Source: an uncultured Acetatifactor sp. (GTDB lineage: Bacteria > Bacillota > Clostridia > Lachnospirales > Lachnospiraceae). Taken from it: a DNA stretch of 64,000 nt. Within the stretch, counting starts at the first letter, position 1. Each line of letters begins with the position of its first letter. The notes under the pieces were generated by a model. It was given only the letters and a program-made list of their open reading frames with translations, searched no databases and was not told the origin of the DNA. Shown one piece after another: positions 44,471-53,754 of the stretch. The stretch covers positions 25,247-89,246 of the forward strand of contig CAJTZD010000013.1 in assembly GCA_910584235.1 (NCBI GenBank). The letters are read 5' to 3'. Made by a program: the position numbers and the translations under genes.

Positions 44471-47400
44471 TTATGACAGTAATGAAATGAAATCCTCCTT
44501 GGTCATCCCTCCCAACTGTCCGCCGTCTCCGGAGATAACCTGCTCCGACAGCGCCCGTTTGCTCTCCTGGAGCTCCTGAATCCTCTCCTCGACAGTGCCC
44601 TTGGCGATGAGCCGGTACACCACCACCATTTTGGTCTGGCCGATGCGGTGGGTGCGGTCCGTTGCCTGGTTCTGTACTGCCAGATTCCACCAGGGATCGT
44701 AGTGGATTACAACATCCGCCCCGGTGAGGTTCAGCCCCACGCCCCCGGCTTTCAGGGAGATCAGGAAGACTTTCGTATCGTCCCCATTGAAAGCTTTTAC
44801 CAGCTGGAGCCTTTTTTCCTTTGGCGTGGCACCGGTAATGGTGTAGAAGCTGATCTGCTCTTCCTCCAGCCGCTTTGCGATTAAGTCCAGCATGGAAGTA
44901 AACTGGGAGAACAGCAATATCTTATGGCCGCCCTCCACGGCGCTCTTTACCAAATCCACGCAGGCCTCCAGCTTGGCGGACTCGCCGCTGTAGTTCTCAA
45001 AACACAATCCCGGGTCGCAGCAGATCTGGCGCAGCTTCATCAATTCGGCCAGAATCTGTATCTTGTTCCTCTGGAATTCCTGGGCGTCCTGGGAGGCAAT
45101 GCGCTGCTTCATATGGACTACTTGCGCATCATACAATTTCTGCTGCCCGGACTCGAATTTCACATACCGGTTCTCCTCCAGCTTCTCGGGAAGATCTTTC
45201 AGCACATTCTCTTTCATCCTGCGCAGGATAAAGGGCGCGGTCATCCGCTGAAGCCGTTCCAGCGCCCCCTGATCCTCCTCCCGCACAATAGGGGCCTCGA
45301 AGTCGCTGCGAAACACCTCATAGCCGTACAGATACCCCGGCATCAGGAAGTCAAAAATGCTCCACAGCTCGCTTAGGCGGTTCTCGATGGGCGTACCCGT
45401 GAGGGCATACCGGGTCCTGCTCTTCACCGCCTTTACCGCCTTGGCGGCCGCTGTGGTATGGTTCTTGATATACTGGGCCTCATCGATGATCTGGTAATCG
45501 AATTCCTTGTCCTCATAGTTCTCAATGTCCCGCTTCAGCAAATCATAGGAGGTGATGATGACATCGTACTCCTTATAGCGGGAAAGTCTCTCGCGCCGCT
45601 CCTCCTGGCTGCCGGTGATAAAGCAGCTGGAAAGCTGAGGCGTAAAGGCGCGTATCTCCTCCCCCCAGTTGTACACAAGAGAGGCCGGCGACACCACCAA
45701 AGCCGTGCCCTTCTTTCCCTCCTGCCTGGCGGCCAGCAGCACGGCCAGCACCTGCAGGGTCTTGCCCAGGCCCATGTCGTCCGCCAGGATTCCCCCCAGG
45801 CCATAGGTCTCCAGCATCCGAAGCCATCTGTAGCCGTTGCGCTGATATCCCCGCATGGTCTCTTTCAGAGAGGCCGGCTCCTCGAAATCCGCGTCGTTTA
45901 CGGTCTTAAAGTTCTTCACCATCTCCCTGAAATAGCTGTCCCGATTGCTGTATATCTCCTCGTTCCTCTCCAGGAGCTTGTCCAGGTACAGCGCCCGGTA
46001 CAGGGGAAGCTTTACATTGCCTTTCATGAGTTCCTTAGGACTCATCCGCAGGGCCTCGGTCATTTCCGCCAGGGTCTGTACGGCGCCTCCCTCCTCCAGA
46101 CTCAGGAAATCCCCGTTTCTCAGTCTGTAGTACTTCTTCCGCTGGCGGTAGCTCTTTAAGATGTCCAAAAGCTCCTCAGGCGGTATGTCCTGGGTGGCAA
46201 TGTTCAAATTCAGCAGGTTTTTGGACACCGATATGCCCACGCTCATCCGCACCCTGCGTCCGATGTTCAGATTGCCGAAGCGTCTGGTACACTGCACCTC
46301 CCCCAGGGCCAGCAGGGCGTCCACCCCTTTGTCCAGCACCTGGAACATCAGCCCCTCGTCTCCGGCACAGTCCAGTTCCTGCTTCTCGCTGTCCCAGTAG
46401 GGGAACCACTGCCTGGCAAGGAACAGGGCCTCTTCCTCCCTTGTCCCCTCTCTGAAAGGCTCCAGGGGGTGCTGCCTGTCGCCGAAATCCGTTACGCGGA
46501 ATTCCCGTTCTCCGTATCTGGCTCCCACCCTGCAGCTCATGTTGTGGTTTTCCGCGTCCAGATAGAATACAAACCGGGCCTGGGGCGGCAGATAGGCCGC
46601 TATCTCCTCGGCATTCTCCTCCATGATGTCCACTGCCCCCTCCAGCTGGGGCAGCACGGAATAGTAGAACTGGGGCAGTTTATTCCGACCCACATGAAAG
46701 GTCAGGGAGCCCTCCCCACAGAACCGGGCCATGATCTGGATCTTCTTTAAGAAATCCTCCTGCAGCCGGCAAAGCCCTCCCTCACAGATATAGTACGCGG
46801 TACCCACGCCGTAGAAAAGCTGCGGCATCCGACAGTCTACCGTGATTCCATGGAATTCCCTGCGTATTCCCAGATCGTTTTTGCGTATGGTCATGGATAT
46901 GGCGGGATTTTTCTCCTTTGCGTAAAGGGTGGTCTTCCACTTTTTATCGCTGTCCCTGTCCTCGTATTCCAGACAGTCCTCACCCAGCAGTTCATACAGC
47001 CCGTCCAGGCGCCAGCCGAACAGCGCCAGCTCCCCGTCCTTGGAGGCCGCCCGCTTGGAGTAGTTGTTGGCCTCTATCATCCTTTTCTCGAAAGATGTCT
47101 CCTCTTTCGTAATCCGGCCGATATAATCAATCCATTGTCTGGATTTTTCCGTAAAATTGTTGATACTGTGGTTCAGGCTGGTGCTGCTGCCGTAGGAGGC
47201 GGTCTTGGACTCCTGGACATTGTGGTAAAATTCAAACAGATCCTTTATGACAAAAAGCTTCTTCTCCCCCACCTTAAAAGAGACTTTCAGCTCCCCGTTC
47301 TTTAAGATCACCCTGGGGATTACAGTCATGCTCTCCGCCTTTCCTATGGCATCCGATACCACGGTGTTGGCACGTCTCTCATAAAAGGCCTGTATCAGCA

Positions 47401-47986
47401 GCATTCCCTGCCAGTCCGTAGCGTCCCCCAGGTTCTTGTCCTCCAGGTGCTCCTCCACCAGCTGCATCAGCGCCCCCAGATAGGCGCAGTACTCCCTCCT
47501 GTAATACATGCTGTAATAATGTCTTCTGCACTCTGCGCACTGGCACTCCGCGTACAGGACGCTGTCGCGCTTAAACAGGATATGGACGGGGAATACCATC
47601 TTCCCCTCTCTCCCCTCACCCACGGCCTCGCCCACGGTCTCCTCTCTCCCCTGAGCGTAGCCGCAGTCCACATCTTTGAGGGTTATTTTCTTCTCCCGGC
47701 ACAGCGCCTCCGCCTTTTGAGTAACGGCCTTTGTAAGCCGCATATTCTTCCTTATGGCGCCGCAGTCAAAATACCGGTATCTGGCAAGCTCATTATAATC
47801 CGCCAGCTGCCGTTCCTGCGGGGCATCGCCCTCATCCTCCTGTCCCGGTCGGTTCAAAACGATGTATTCCTGATCGTTTTGCGCTATCTCCGCCGCATTT
47901 TTTGCAGCCTCCGGGACTCTTGTGGTTTCCATGCTCCCCGCTGCCTCTGCGCTTCCTGCAGCGGTCTGTCTCTTCTGCGTTCTCAT
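44471..47986 (-). CDS. SNF2-family helicase with N-terminal SWIM-like zinc motif
   Basis: 1171 residues. Near residue 130-170, YAECQCAECRRHYY and REYC give a SWIM-type CxC...CxH-like zinc motif. An SNF2-associated domain follows (about 180-640). The motor starts near 700: GYRWLRMLETYGLGGILADD and MGLGKTLQVLAVLL (motif I), VVSPASLVYNW (Ia), YQIIDEAQYIKN (II, DEAQ), LTGTPIENRLSELWSIFDFL (III). The second lobe has LLFSQFTSMLDLI and TDRTHRIGQTKMV (VI). Such proteins are ATP-dependent DNA translocases, often tied to transcription recycling or repair. No methylase or nuclease gene is beside it, so a defence role is not supported. GGGAGAAT precedes the ATG. Confidence 0.93.
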   Translation of the reverse strand: MRTQKRQTAAGSAEAAGSMETTRVPEAAKNAAEIAQNDQEYIVLNRPGQEDEGDAPQERQLADYNELARYRYFDCGAIRKNMRLTKAVTQKAEALCREKKITLKDVDCGYAQGREETVGEAVGEGREGKMVFPVHILFKRDSVLYAECQCAECRRHYYSMYYRREYCAYLGALMQLVEEHLEDKNLGDATDWQGMLLIQAFYERRANTVVSDAIGKAESMTVIPRVILKNGELKVSFKVGEKKLFVIKDLFEFYHNVQESKTASYGSSTSLNHSINNFTEKSRQWIDYIGRITKEETSFEKRMIEANNYSKRAASKDGELALFGWRLDGLYELLGEDCLEYEDRDSDKKWKTTLYAKEKNPAISMTIRKNDLGIRREFHGITVDCRMPQLFYGVGTAYYICEGGLCRLQEDFLKKIQIMARFCGEGSLTFHVGRNKLPQFYYSVLPQLEGAVDIMEENAEEIAAYLPPQARFVFYLDAENHNMSCRVGARYGEREFRVTDFGDRQHPLEPFREGTREEEALFLARQWFPYWDSEKQELDCAGDEGLMFQVLDKGVDALLALGEVQCTRRFGNLNIGRRVRMSVGISVSKNLLNLNIATQDIPPEELLDILKSYRQRKKYYRLRNGDFLSLEEGGAVQTLAEMTEALRMSPKELMKGNVKLPLYRALYLDKLLERNEEIYSNRDSYFREMVKNFKTVNDADFEEPASLKETMRGYQRNGYRWLRMLETYGLGGILADDMGLGKTLQVLAVLLAARQEGKKGTALVVSPASLVYNWGEEIRAFTPQLSSCFITGSQEERRERLSRYKEYDVIITSYDLLKRDIENYEDKEFDYQIIDEAQYIKNHTTAAAKAVKAVKSRTRYALTGTPIENRLSELWSIFDFLMPGYLYGYEVFRSDFEAPIVREEDQGALERLQRMTAPFILRRMKENVLKDLPEKLEENRYVKFESGQQKLYDAQVVHMKQRIASQDAQEFQRNKIQILAELMKLRQICCDPGLCFENYSGESAKLEACVDLVKSAVEGGHKILLFSQFTSMLDLIAKRLEEEQISFYTITGATPKEKRLQLVKAFNGDDTKVFLISLKAGGVGLNLTGADVVIHYDPWWNLAVQNQATDRTHRIGQTKMVVVYRLIAKGTVEERIQELQESKRALSEQVISGDGGQLGGMTKEDFISLLS

Positions 47987-48154
47987 ATTCTCCCGAATGA
48001 TTTCCTTTCCCTTATGTTTTTAACCTATTCCGGTACCGTTTTCTCATCCAAAAAACAATATCTATATTATATCTTCTTTCTTGCTTCTTCGCAATGCGGA
48101 AAATACCGGATTTTCCCCCAGACGAATATTTTTCTTTTATTTTCCCCTAACCTG

Positions 48155-48163
48155 TGCTATACT
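48155..48163 (+). promoter_or_regulatory. Extended -10 promoter of the proline operon
   Basis: TGCTATACT matches an extended -10 (TG-N-TATACT). It lies about 90 bases before proB; no clear -35 is present. No T-box or other leader structure was recognised. Confidence 0.45.
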
Positions 48164-48253
48164 TGGATAAATTTGCCGGGCGGCGCTTCTGTTTCGGGAC
48201 AGCGTTTTGATTTTGCGGCAGTTTATCTTTGATAAGAGGGAGGCTTTTACCCT

Positions 48254-49069
48254 ATGGTACAAAATGGAAAGCGTATTGTAATCAAGGTGGGGACTTCCAC
48301 CCTGACCCATGAATCCGGCGCGCCTAACCTGCGGCGTATGGAACATCTGACCCGGATTCTGGCGGATCTGCACGGTATGGGACATGACGTGATATTGGTG
48401 TTTTCCGGCGCCATTGCCGTGGGCACCTCCAGGCTGGGGCTTAAGGAGCGTCCCGGGGAGCTTCGGATGAAGCAGGCCGCGGCTGCGGTGGGGCAGTGCC
48501 AGATGATGCATATCTTCGACCAGTTCTTCTCCCAGTACAGCCAGTCTGCGGCCCAGATTCTGCTCACCGGGGAGGACGTGGAGGACGATGGCCGGCGGGA
48601 GCATCTGAAAGGGACTTTCTCCGCTCTGCTGGAGATGGGGGTCATTCCGGCGGTAAACGAAAACGACTCTGTCTCCTCCGCCGAGATCGAAACCGGACGG
48701 CACAAGGTGCTGGGGGACAACGACACGCTGTCCGCCATTGTGGCAAAGCTCTGTGAAGCGGATCTGTTGGTGCTGCTTAGCGACATTGACGGGCTCTATG
48801 ACGCCGACCCCAAAGCCAATCCCCAGGCAAGGCTCCTCCATCAGGTACCTGTCCTGACGCCGGAGATTCTGGAGATGGCCGGAGGCGCGGGAACCTGGCG
48901 GGGCACCGGCGGCATGGCCACCAAGCTTTCCGCCGCACGCATTGCCATGGAGGCCGGCTGCGACATGGTCATCGCCAACGGCGCACGGATGGATGAGCTC
49001 TACGGCATCGTAGAGGGGGAGATGATCGGAACACGCTTTCTGGCCAGGCATGAGGGCAAGTTCGCTTAG
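48254..49069 (+). CDS. proB: Glutamate 5-kinase
   Basis: First step of proline synthesis: ATP-dependent phosphorylation of glutamate. The 271-residue protein is the short form with only the amino acid kinase domain and no PUA domain. Motifs are RIVIKVGTSTLTHESG at the start, VILVFSGAIAVGTSRLGL, MKQAAAAVGQCQMMHIF, PAVNENDSVSS, GDNDTLSAIVAKLCEADLLV and LLSDIDGLYDADP, then GTGGMATKLSAARIAMEAG. GGGAGG precedes the ATG by about 10 bases. It leads the proB-proA-proC operon; a 183-base gap with no terminator separates it from proA. Feedback by proline is expected from the family. Confidence 0.96.
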   Translation: MVQNGKRIVIKVGTSTLTHESGAPNLRRMEHLTRILADLHGMGHDVILVFSGAIAVGTSRLGLKERPGELRMKQAAAAVGQCQMMHIFDQFFSQYSQSAAQILLTGEDVEDDGRREHLKGTFSALLEMGVIPAVNENDSVSSAEIETGRHKVLGDNDTLSAIVAKLCEADLLVLLSDIDGLYDADPKANPQARLLHQVPVLTPEILEMAGGAGTWRGTGGMATKLSAARIAMEAGCDMVIANGARMDELYGIVEGEMIGTRFLARHEGKFA

Positions 49070-49252
49070 TTATGCTCAACAGGCCAGTCCGCAGGCCTAA
49101 ATACCCAGGCGGACGCTATCCCCGCTTTCTCGGACATTCTGACAGACACAGCCTTTGCGCTTTGCCTGCACCCTTTCATGCAGCGCCCATATATGTGCAA
49201 GGGATGCCCCGGACGACGCGTCGGTAAGCTTGAGAATCAGGAGGAAAACAAA

Positions 49253-50503
49253 TTGACTATTTTAGAGAAACAGGGGCAGGCCGCCAAGGCGGCCGCCTAT
49301 CCCCTTGCCGGTGCAGGCACGGCCAAAAAGAACGCCGCCCTGCAGGCTATTGCAGATATCCTTATGGACAGGCAGGCCAAGTGGCTTCAGGCCAATGCCA
49401 TAGATATAGCCGCCGCCAAGGAAAGCGGGATGCGCCCGGCCATGCTGGACCGCCTTACATTGACTTCGGAGCGCATTGCCGGCATCGTAGAGGGCGTCAG
49501 GCAGGTCTGTTCTCTTCCCGATCCCATCGGCAGGGTAGAGAAAATGGAAAACCGGCCAAACGGGCTTATCATCGGAAAGCGCCGGGTTCCTTTGGGCGTC
49601 ATCGCCATCATCTATGAGGCCCGGCCCAATGTCACCGTGGACGCTGCGGCACTGTGCTTAAAATCCGGCAATGCCTGTATCCTGCGGGGCGGCAGGGAGG
49701 CCATTCATTCCAACCGCCTGGCCGTGTCCCTCATGCAGGAAGCGCTTGTGTCCGTGGGACTGCCGGGGGAAGCCGTCAGCCTGGTCCAGGATCCCGGCCG
49801 GGAAAGCGCCACTGAGCTGATGCATCTAAACGACTATGTGGACGTGCTGATTCCCCGGGGCGGGGCGGGACTGATCCGCGCAGTGTCCAAAGAGGCCAGC
49901 GTGCCTGTCATCCGTACCGGCGAGGGTATCTGCCACATCTATGTGGACAACGAGGCCGACCTGGACATGGCGGCCAATATCCTTTACAATGCCAAATGCT
50001 CCAGACCCTCTGTCTGTAATGCCGCCGAGTGCGTGCTGATCCATGAGGACATGCTGGAAGCTTTCTGGGCAAAAGCCCTGCCCCTTTTGGACCGCCATCA
50101 GGTGGAGCTGCGGGCGGACGAGGCTGCCCTGAAAGTTCTGGGAGAGCGGGCCCTGCCCGCTGCGGATACGGACTGGGATACGGAATACAATGATTACATC
50201 CTGGCAGTACGGACGGTGAAAGACTGCGAGGATGCCATTTCCTTTATCAACGTCCATGGCACGGGCCATTCGGAGTGCATTGTCACCAACAATTATTTCA
50301 AGGCCCAGCATTTCCTGAACGCAGTGGATGCCGCCGCCGTGTACGTCAACGCCTCCACCCGCTTCACGGACGGGGGCGAGTTCGGACTGGGCGCGGAGAT
50401 CGGCATCTCCACCCAGAAGATGCACGCCAGAGGGCCTATGGGGCTGGAGGAGCTCACCAGCCATAAATATGTGGTCTACGGCGAGGGGCAGGTAAGAGCG
50501 TAA
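49253..50503 (+). CDS. proA: Glutamate-5-semialdehyde dehydrogenase (gamma-glutamyl phosphate reductase)
   Basis: Reduces gamma-glutamyl phosphate with NADPH, the second step to proline. The 416-residue product matches the usual 415. Motifs are LDRLTLTSERIAGI, VPLGVIAIIYEARPNVTVDA, LKSGNACILRGGREAIHSN, and CSRPSVCNAAECVLIHEDM with the catalytic cysteine, ending with TDGGEFGLGAEIGISTQKMH and RGPMGLEELTSHKYVVYG. A frame opens 25 codons earlier at 49178, but AGGAGG (49239-49244) lies 8 bases before the TTG at 49253, where homology starts, so TTG is the start. proC follows 18 bases later. Confidence 0.96.
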   Translation: MTILEKQGQAAKAAAYPLAGAGTAKKNAALQAIADILMDRQAKWLQANAIDIAAAKESGMRPAMLDRLTLTSERIAGIVEGVRQVCSLPDPIGRVEKMENRPNGLIIGKRRVPLGVIAIIYEARPNVTVDAAALCLKSGNACILRGGREAIHSNRLAVSLMQEALVSVGLPGEAVSLVQDPGRESATELMHLNDYVDVLIPRGGAGLIRAVSKEASVPVIRTGEGICHIYVDNEADLDMAANILYNAKCSRPSVCNAAECVLIHEDMLEAFWAKALPLLDRHQVELRADEAALKVLGERALPAADTDWDTEYNDYILAVRTVKDCEDAISFINVHGTGHSECIVTNNYFKAQHFLNAVDAAAVYVNASTRFTDGGEFGLGAEIGISTQKMHARGPMGLEELTSHKYVVYGEGQVRA

Positions 50504-50521
50504 ATTCAGGAGGGGAATGTT

Positions 50522-51334
50522 ATGGAAAAGGAAAAAGCGACTTTCGGTTTTATCGGCACGGGAAATATGGGGAGCGCTCTGGCCCGGGCCGTCAGACATA
50601 ACGTGGAGGGCTCCCAAATTCTTCTGGCCAACCGCTCACCCCAAAAGGCCAAGGTTCTGGCTACGGTGCTGGAGTCTGAGACGGCGGACAATCAGGAAAT
50701 CGCCAGGAAAGCGGACTATATCCTCCTAGGCCTCAAACCCCAGATGATGGGGGAAGCCTTGGCGGAAATCCGGCCCATACTGGCCTCGCGGCAGACCCCT
50801 TTCGTTCTGGTGACTATGGCCGCAGGGCTGACCATCGCCCGGATACAGGAACTGGCAGGGGGAGATTACCCCGTTATCCGCATCATGCCCAACACCCCGG
50901 TGTTCGTGGGGCAGGGTATGGTACTGTATGCCTGCAGCGGGAATGTGAAGCCGGAGGCTCTGGAGGCTTTTCTGGAGGCCTTTGCCTGGGCAGGGAGATT
51001 TTCCGCTATTCCGGAATCCGGGATGGATGCGGGCTCCGCTGTCTCCGGCTGCGGCCCCGCCTTTGCGGATCTCTTCCTGGAGGCCCTGGCGGACGGAGGG
51101 GTGAGCTGCGGCCTGCCCAGGGAACAGGCCCTGGAACTGGCGGCGCAGATGCTTCTGGGCTCGGCCAGCCTGGCCCTGGAAACCGGCCTGCACCCCGGCG
51201 TCCTCAAGGACACTGTCTGCTCTCCCGGCGGCACCACCATCCAGGGGGTGCGAAAGCTGGAGGAGGCGGGCTTTCGGGGGGCTGTCATGAATGCGGTGAT
51301 TGCCGCTTACGAGAAGACGCTGGAGCTGAAATAA
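50522..51334 (+). CDS. proC: Pyrroline-5-carboxylate reductase
   Basis: Last step of proline synthesis, NAD(P)H-dependent. 270 residues with FGFIGTGNMGSALARAV (Rossmann start), ANRSPQKAKVLA, LGLKPQMMGEAL, VIRIMPNTPVFVGQGM and the C-terminal dimer/substrate part GSAVSGCGPAFADLFLEAL, then SPGGTTIQGVRKLEEAGFRG. AGGAGG stands 9 bases before the ATG, right after proA, so the three enzymes are made together. The next gene is convergent. Confidence 0.97.
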   Translation: MEKEKATFGFIGTGNMGSALARAVRHNVEGSQILLANRSPQKAKVLATVLESETADNQEIARKADYILLGLKPQMMGEALAEIRPILASRQTPFVLVTMAAGLTIARIQELAGGDYPVIRIMPNTPVFVGQGMVLYACSGNVKPEALEAFLEAFAWAGRFSAIPESGMDAGSAVSGCGPAFADLFLEALADGGVSCGLPREQALELAAQMLLGSASLALETGLHPGVLKDTVCSPGGTTIQGVRKLEEAGFRGAVMNAVIAAYEKTLELK

Positions 51335-51401
51335 GCGGATATCATATTTTTCAGCCTGTTTTTAGGGAATGGGTGTTCTTTGGCATAATCCTTTTCGGAT
51401 A

Positions 51402-51977
51402 TCAGTTCCCCTGCGGGAACAAAAGATCCCGGTTCGGATGATATTCCGCCTCAATGATCCGCTCCATCTCTTCCGGGCTTTCCTTACAGCCGCCCCGCAC
51501 CCACCGGCGGATAACGGCAGACAGGCCCTCGCAGAAAAAAGTCTGATGATACAACAATTCTTCCTCGGAGGCAAAGCCCATGGCAGGGACGATTTTATCA
51601 ATATTCTCCTGTAGTTCCTTAGGCAGCTTGTCATATGTCAGGATCATCCCGCCCATAGCCTCCAGATATACATTGAAAAAGCTTTTGTGCTGTCCCACCA
51701 GCACAAACAGCTTCCGAAAGCCATGGGAGCGCATACCCTTGCCCTCCTCCACAAACAGATTCATAATCTGCATATACATCTCCGCCACCAAATGCTCCAT
51801 CAGATCGGATACGTCCTTATAATGGACATAAAATGTAGTCCTGTGGATATTCGCCCTGCTGCAGATCTCGCTGACCGAAATCCGGCTGATTTCTTTCTTT
51901 TCCCCCAATAAGTTCAGAAAAACCCACTTTATCTTATTTTCTGTCTGTATTGCTCTCTGATTTCCCTTGGTATTCAT
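51402..51977 (-). CDS. TetR-family transcriptional regulator
   Basis: 191 residues with an N-terminal helix-turn-helix: KIKWVFLNLLGEKKEISRIS, VSEICSRANIHRTTFYVHYKDVSDL (recognition helix around residues 40-52). The C-terminal ligand domain (about 65-180) is helical and fits the TetR_C group seen beside efflux pumps. GGAGG lies 8 bases before the ATG. The gene diverges from a MATE exporter, with overlapping promoters and inverted half sites between them, so it most likely represses both. The ligand is unknown. Confidence 0.88.
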   Translation of the reverse strand: MNTKGNQRAIQTENKIKWVFLNLLGEKKEISRISVSEICSRANIHRTTFYVHYKDVSDLMEHLVAEMYMQIMNLFVEEGKGMRSHGFRKLFVLVGQHKSFFNVYLEAMGGMILTYDKLPKELQENIDKIVPAMGFASEEELLYHQTFFCEGLSAVIRRWVRGGCKESPEEMERIIEAEYHPNRDLLFPQGN

Positions 51978-52024
51978 GAAGCTTTCCTCCTGATCTCCGC
52001 ATTATTTCGACACTTGTATATAAT

Positions 52025-52053
52025 TTGACGGTTGTTTTCTACACCTGTATATA
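52025..52053 (+). promoter_or_regulatory. Predicted promoter of the MATE gene
   Basis: TTGACG (52025-52030) and TATATA (52048-52053), 17 bases apart, on the plus strand. Confidence 0.5.
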
Positions 52054-52081
52054 TTATAATGGAATCACATTCATTCGACAA
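52053..52081 (-). promoter_or_regulatory. Predicted promoter of the TetR-like gene
   Basis: TTGTCG (52081-52076) and a perfect TATAAT (52058-52053), 17 bases apart, on the minus strand. Its -10 touches the -10 of the opposite promoter, so the two polymerases compete. Confidence 0.6.
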
Positions 52082-52142
52082 GTGTTGAAATTAATAAATG
52101 AAAGAATATATGCCCGGTTAAAATTTTTTAAGTGTATTTTAT

Positions 52143-52178
52143 GAAGTATATTTTGAAGTATATCTTGAGGTATATTTT
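52143..52178. repeat. 12-bp tandem repeat in the MATE gene leader
   Basis: GAAGTATATTTT, GAAGTATATCTT and GAGGTATATTTT follow one another just before the MATE ribosome binding site. Confidence 0.75.
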
Positions 52179-52201
52179 TTATAGAAAGGAAAGAATCTCA
52201 T

Positions 52202-53566
52202 ATGAACAAAAATCAGGAAATGCTAGAAAAAGCTTCTTATCCCAAGCTGCTGCTCCATCTAAGCCTGCCCGCCGTAGTCATCATGTTGGTGATGATCGTC
52301 TACAACATGGCGGACACCTTTTTCATCGGCCAGACCGACGATCCCTCCAAGATCGCAGCGATCTCCCTGTGCGCCCCCATGTTCTCCATCCTCTCCGGGC
52401 TGGGGACTTTGTTCGGCAGCGGCGGCTGTACCGCAATCTCCCTTGCCCTGGGGAAAAAGGAACTCGGAAAAGTAAAGCGCTATTCCTCCTTTTGCTGCTA
52501 TGCGGCGCTGATTTTGGGCGCAATTTTTCTGATTATCGTCAATCTTTTCCTCTCGCCCATAACGAACCTCCTGGGAGCGGATCCGGATACAATAGCGGAT
52601 GCAGCGGATTATCTGCGCATCATTGCCCTGGGCGCGCCCTTTATCATGTTCAACAATGTATTTGCCAATGTAATCCGGGCCGATGGGGCCGCCAAACAGT
52701 CCATGATCGCAAACTGTCTGGGCACTGTCTCCAATATAGCCCTGGACGCCCTGTTTATCCTGGGCTTCTCCTGGGACGTGGCCGGCGCCGCCATTGCCAC
52801 CGTACTGGGCAACTGCGTCAGCTGTGTGTATCTGTTCTATTACATTACCAAAAAGCAGCCCGCGTTCTCCCTCTCCCCGAAAGCATTCTCCCTGGAGCCT
52901 GAGGTATCCTGGACAGTCATGTCGCTGGGAGTCCCCATGGCCTGCAGTACCCTGCTCATGAGTCTGTCCCATATTATCGCCAACCGCATGGTTATCGGTT
53001 ACGGTTCCGTGGCCCTGGCGGCCCAGGGAGTCTCCGGAAAGATCGGTATGGTCATCACCATGCTGGCCATGGGTATCTGCATGGGACTACAGCCCGCCAT
53101 CTCCTACAATTTCGGCGCAGCCAATTTAAAGCGTATGAACCGAATCATTAGCAGCACCGCCGTTTTCACGGTGGGCCTGGGCAGCGTCCTCACCATAGTC
53201 TGTTTCCTTGCCAGGAATGCCATCATTGCCGCCTTTATCGACAATGCGGAGGTAATTGCCTACGGCCAGGTCTTTGTCTTTGCCTCCATTATCATCGGCC
53301 CCTTTTACGGGCTCTATCAACTCTGCCAGACTTTCCTCCAGTCCACGGGAAAGGCTTCCTATGCCAGTCTGGTCGCTTTGATGGACAAGGGCCTGTTTTA
53401 TCTGCCGCTGCTGTTTATACTGGGAAAGGTCTTCGGACTCTACGGCATCATCTTCACCGGCGCCGTGACATTGTTCCTGTCCCTGACGGCGGGGATTGTC
53501 TTCAGTCTCATCTGGCGCCGGAAGATAAACGCCTCTGACAAGGCTGCAAAAGAGCTGGCCGGATAG
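52202..53566 (+). CDS. MATE-family efflux transporter
   Basis: A 454-residue membrane protein with twelve predicted helices in two halves. It opens with LLHLSLPAVVIMLVMIVYNM then ADTFFIGQTDDPSKIAAISL, the MATE signature, and repeats the pattern in the second half (LGVPMACSTLLMSLSHIIAN, GVSGKIGMVITMLAMGICMG, QPAISYNFGAANLKRMNR). It exports cationic or amphipathic compounds using an ion gradient. AAAGGA precedes the ATG. Its promoter overlaps that of the divergent TetR-like gene, which probably controls it. Confidence 0.93.
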   Translation: MNKNQEMLEKASYPKLLLHLSLPAVVIMLVMIVYNMADTFFIGQTDDPSKIAAISLCAPMFSILSGLGTLFGSGGCTAISLALGKKELGKVKRYSSFCCYAALILGAIFLIIVNLFLSPITNLLGADPDTIADAADYLRIIALGAPFIMFNNVFANVIRADGAAKQSMIANCLGTVSNIALDALFILGFSWDVAGAAIATVLGNCVSCVYLFYYITKKQPAFSLSPKAFSLEPEVSWTVMSLGVPMACSTLLMSLSHIIANRMVIGYGSVALAAQGVSGKIGMVITMLAMGICMGLQPAISYNFGAANLKRMNRIISSTAVFTVGLGSVLTIVCFLARNAIIAAFIDNAEVIAYGQVFVFASIIIGPFYGLYQLCQTFLQSTGKASYASLVALMDKGLFYLPLLFILGKVFGLYGIIFTGAVTLFLSLTAGIVFSLIWRRKINASDKAAKELAG

Positions 53567-53621
53567 TCGTCCCCGCCTGCCATCAAGCCAATTAGCTTAT
53601 CGGATTCCTGAGGCATCATAA

Positions 53622-53702
53622 AGGGATTTCTGCACCAAACCGCTTTCACCGAGCTTACGCCGTAAGGCTTTCTCGCTGGACAGGGCATGGACAGAAATCC
53701 CT
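53622..53702. repeat. Inverted repeat between convergent MATE and araM genes
   Basis: AGGGATTTCTG (53622-53632) and CAGAAATCCCT (53692-53702) are perfect inverted repeats, 59 bases apart; inside is a smaller hairpin (GCTTACGCCGTAAGGC). It could serve as a shared terminator or be a small element scar. Confidence 0.6.
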
Positions 53703-53754
53703 CTTTCCAGGGCTCCTCTCTCACAGTTTTCCGGCACGCATTATATGCGCTTTC

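Larger units (their letters stand above)
52005..52090. promoter_or_regulatory. Inverted half sites between tetR-like and MATE genes
   Basis: TTTCGACACTTGT (52005-52017) and ACAAGTGTTGAAA (52078-52090) are inverted copies with one difference, flanking both promoters. A related direct copy ACACCTGTATATA lies between them (52041-52053, partly over the -10). They are good candidates for regulator binding. Confidence 0.5.

Noticed and set aside
44471-47986. SNF2 helicase as part of a DISARM- or DND-type defence system
   Set aside because: No methyltransferase, nuclease or phospholipase-D-like partner is adjacent; neighbours are proB and a small coiled-coil gene.
52132-52902. 256-codon frame over the MATE gene start
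   Set aside because: It is a shifted reading of the MATE gene; the MATE frame has the family motifs and the better ribosome binding site.
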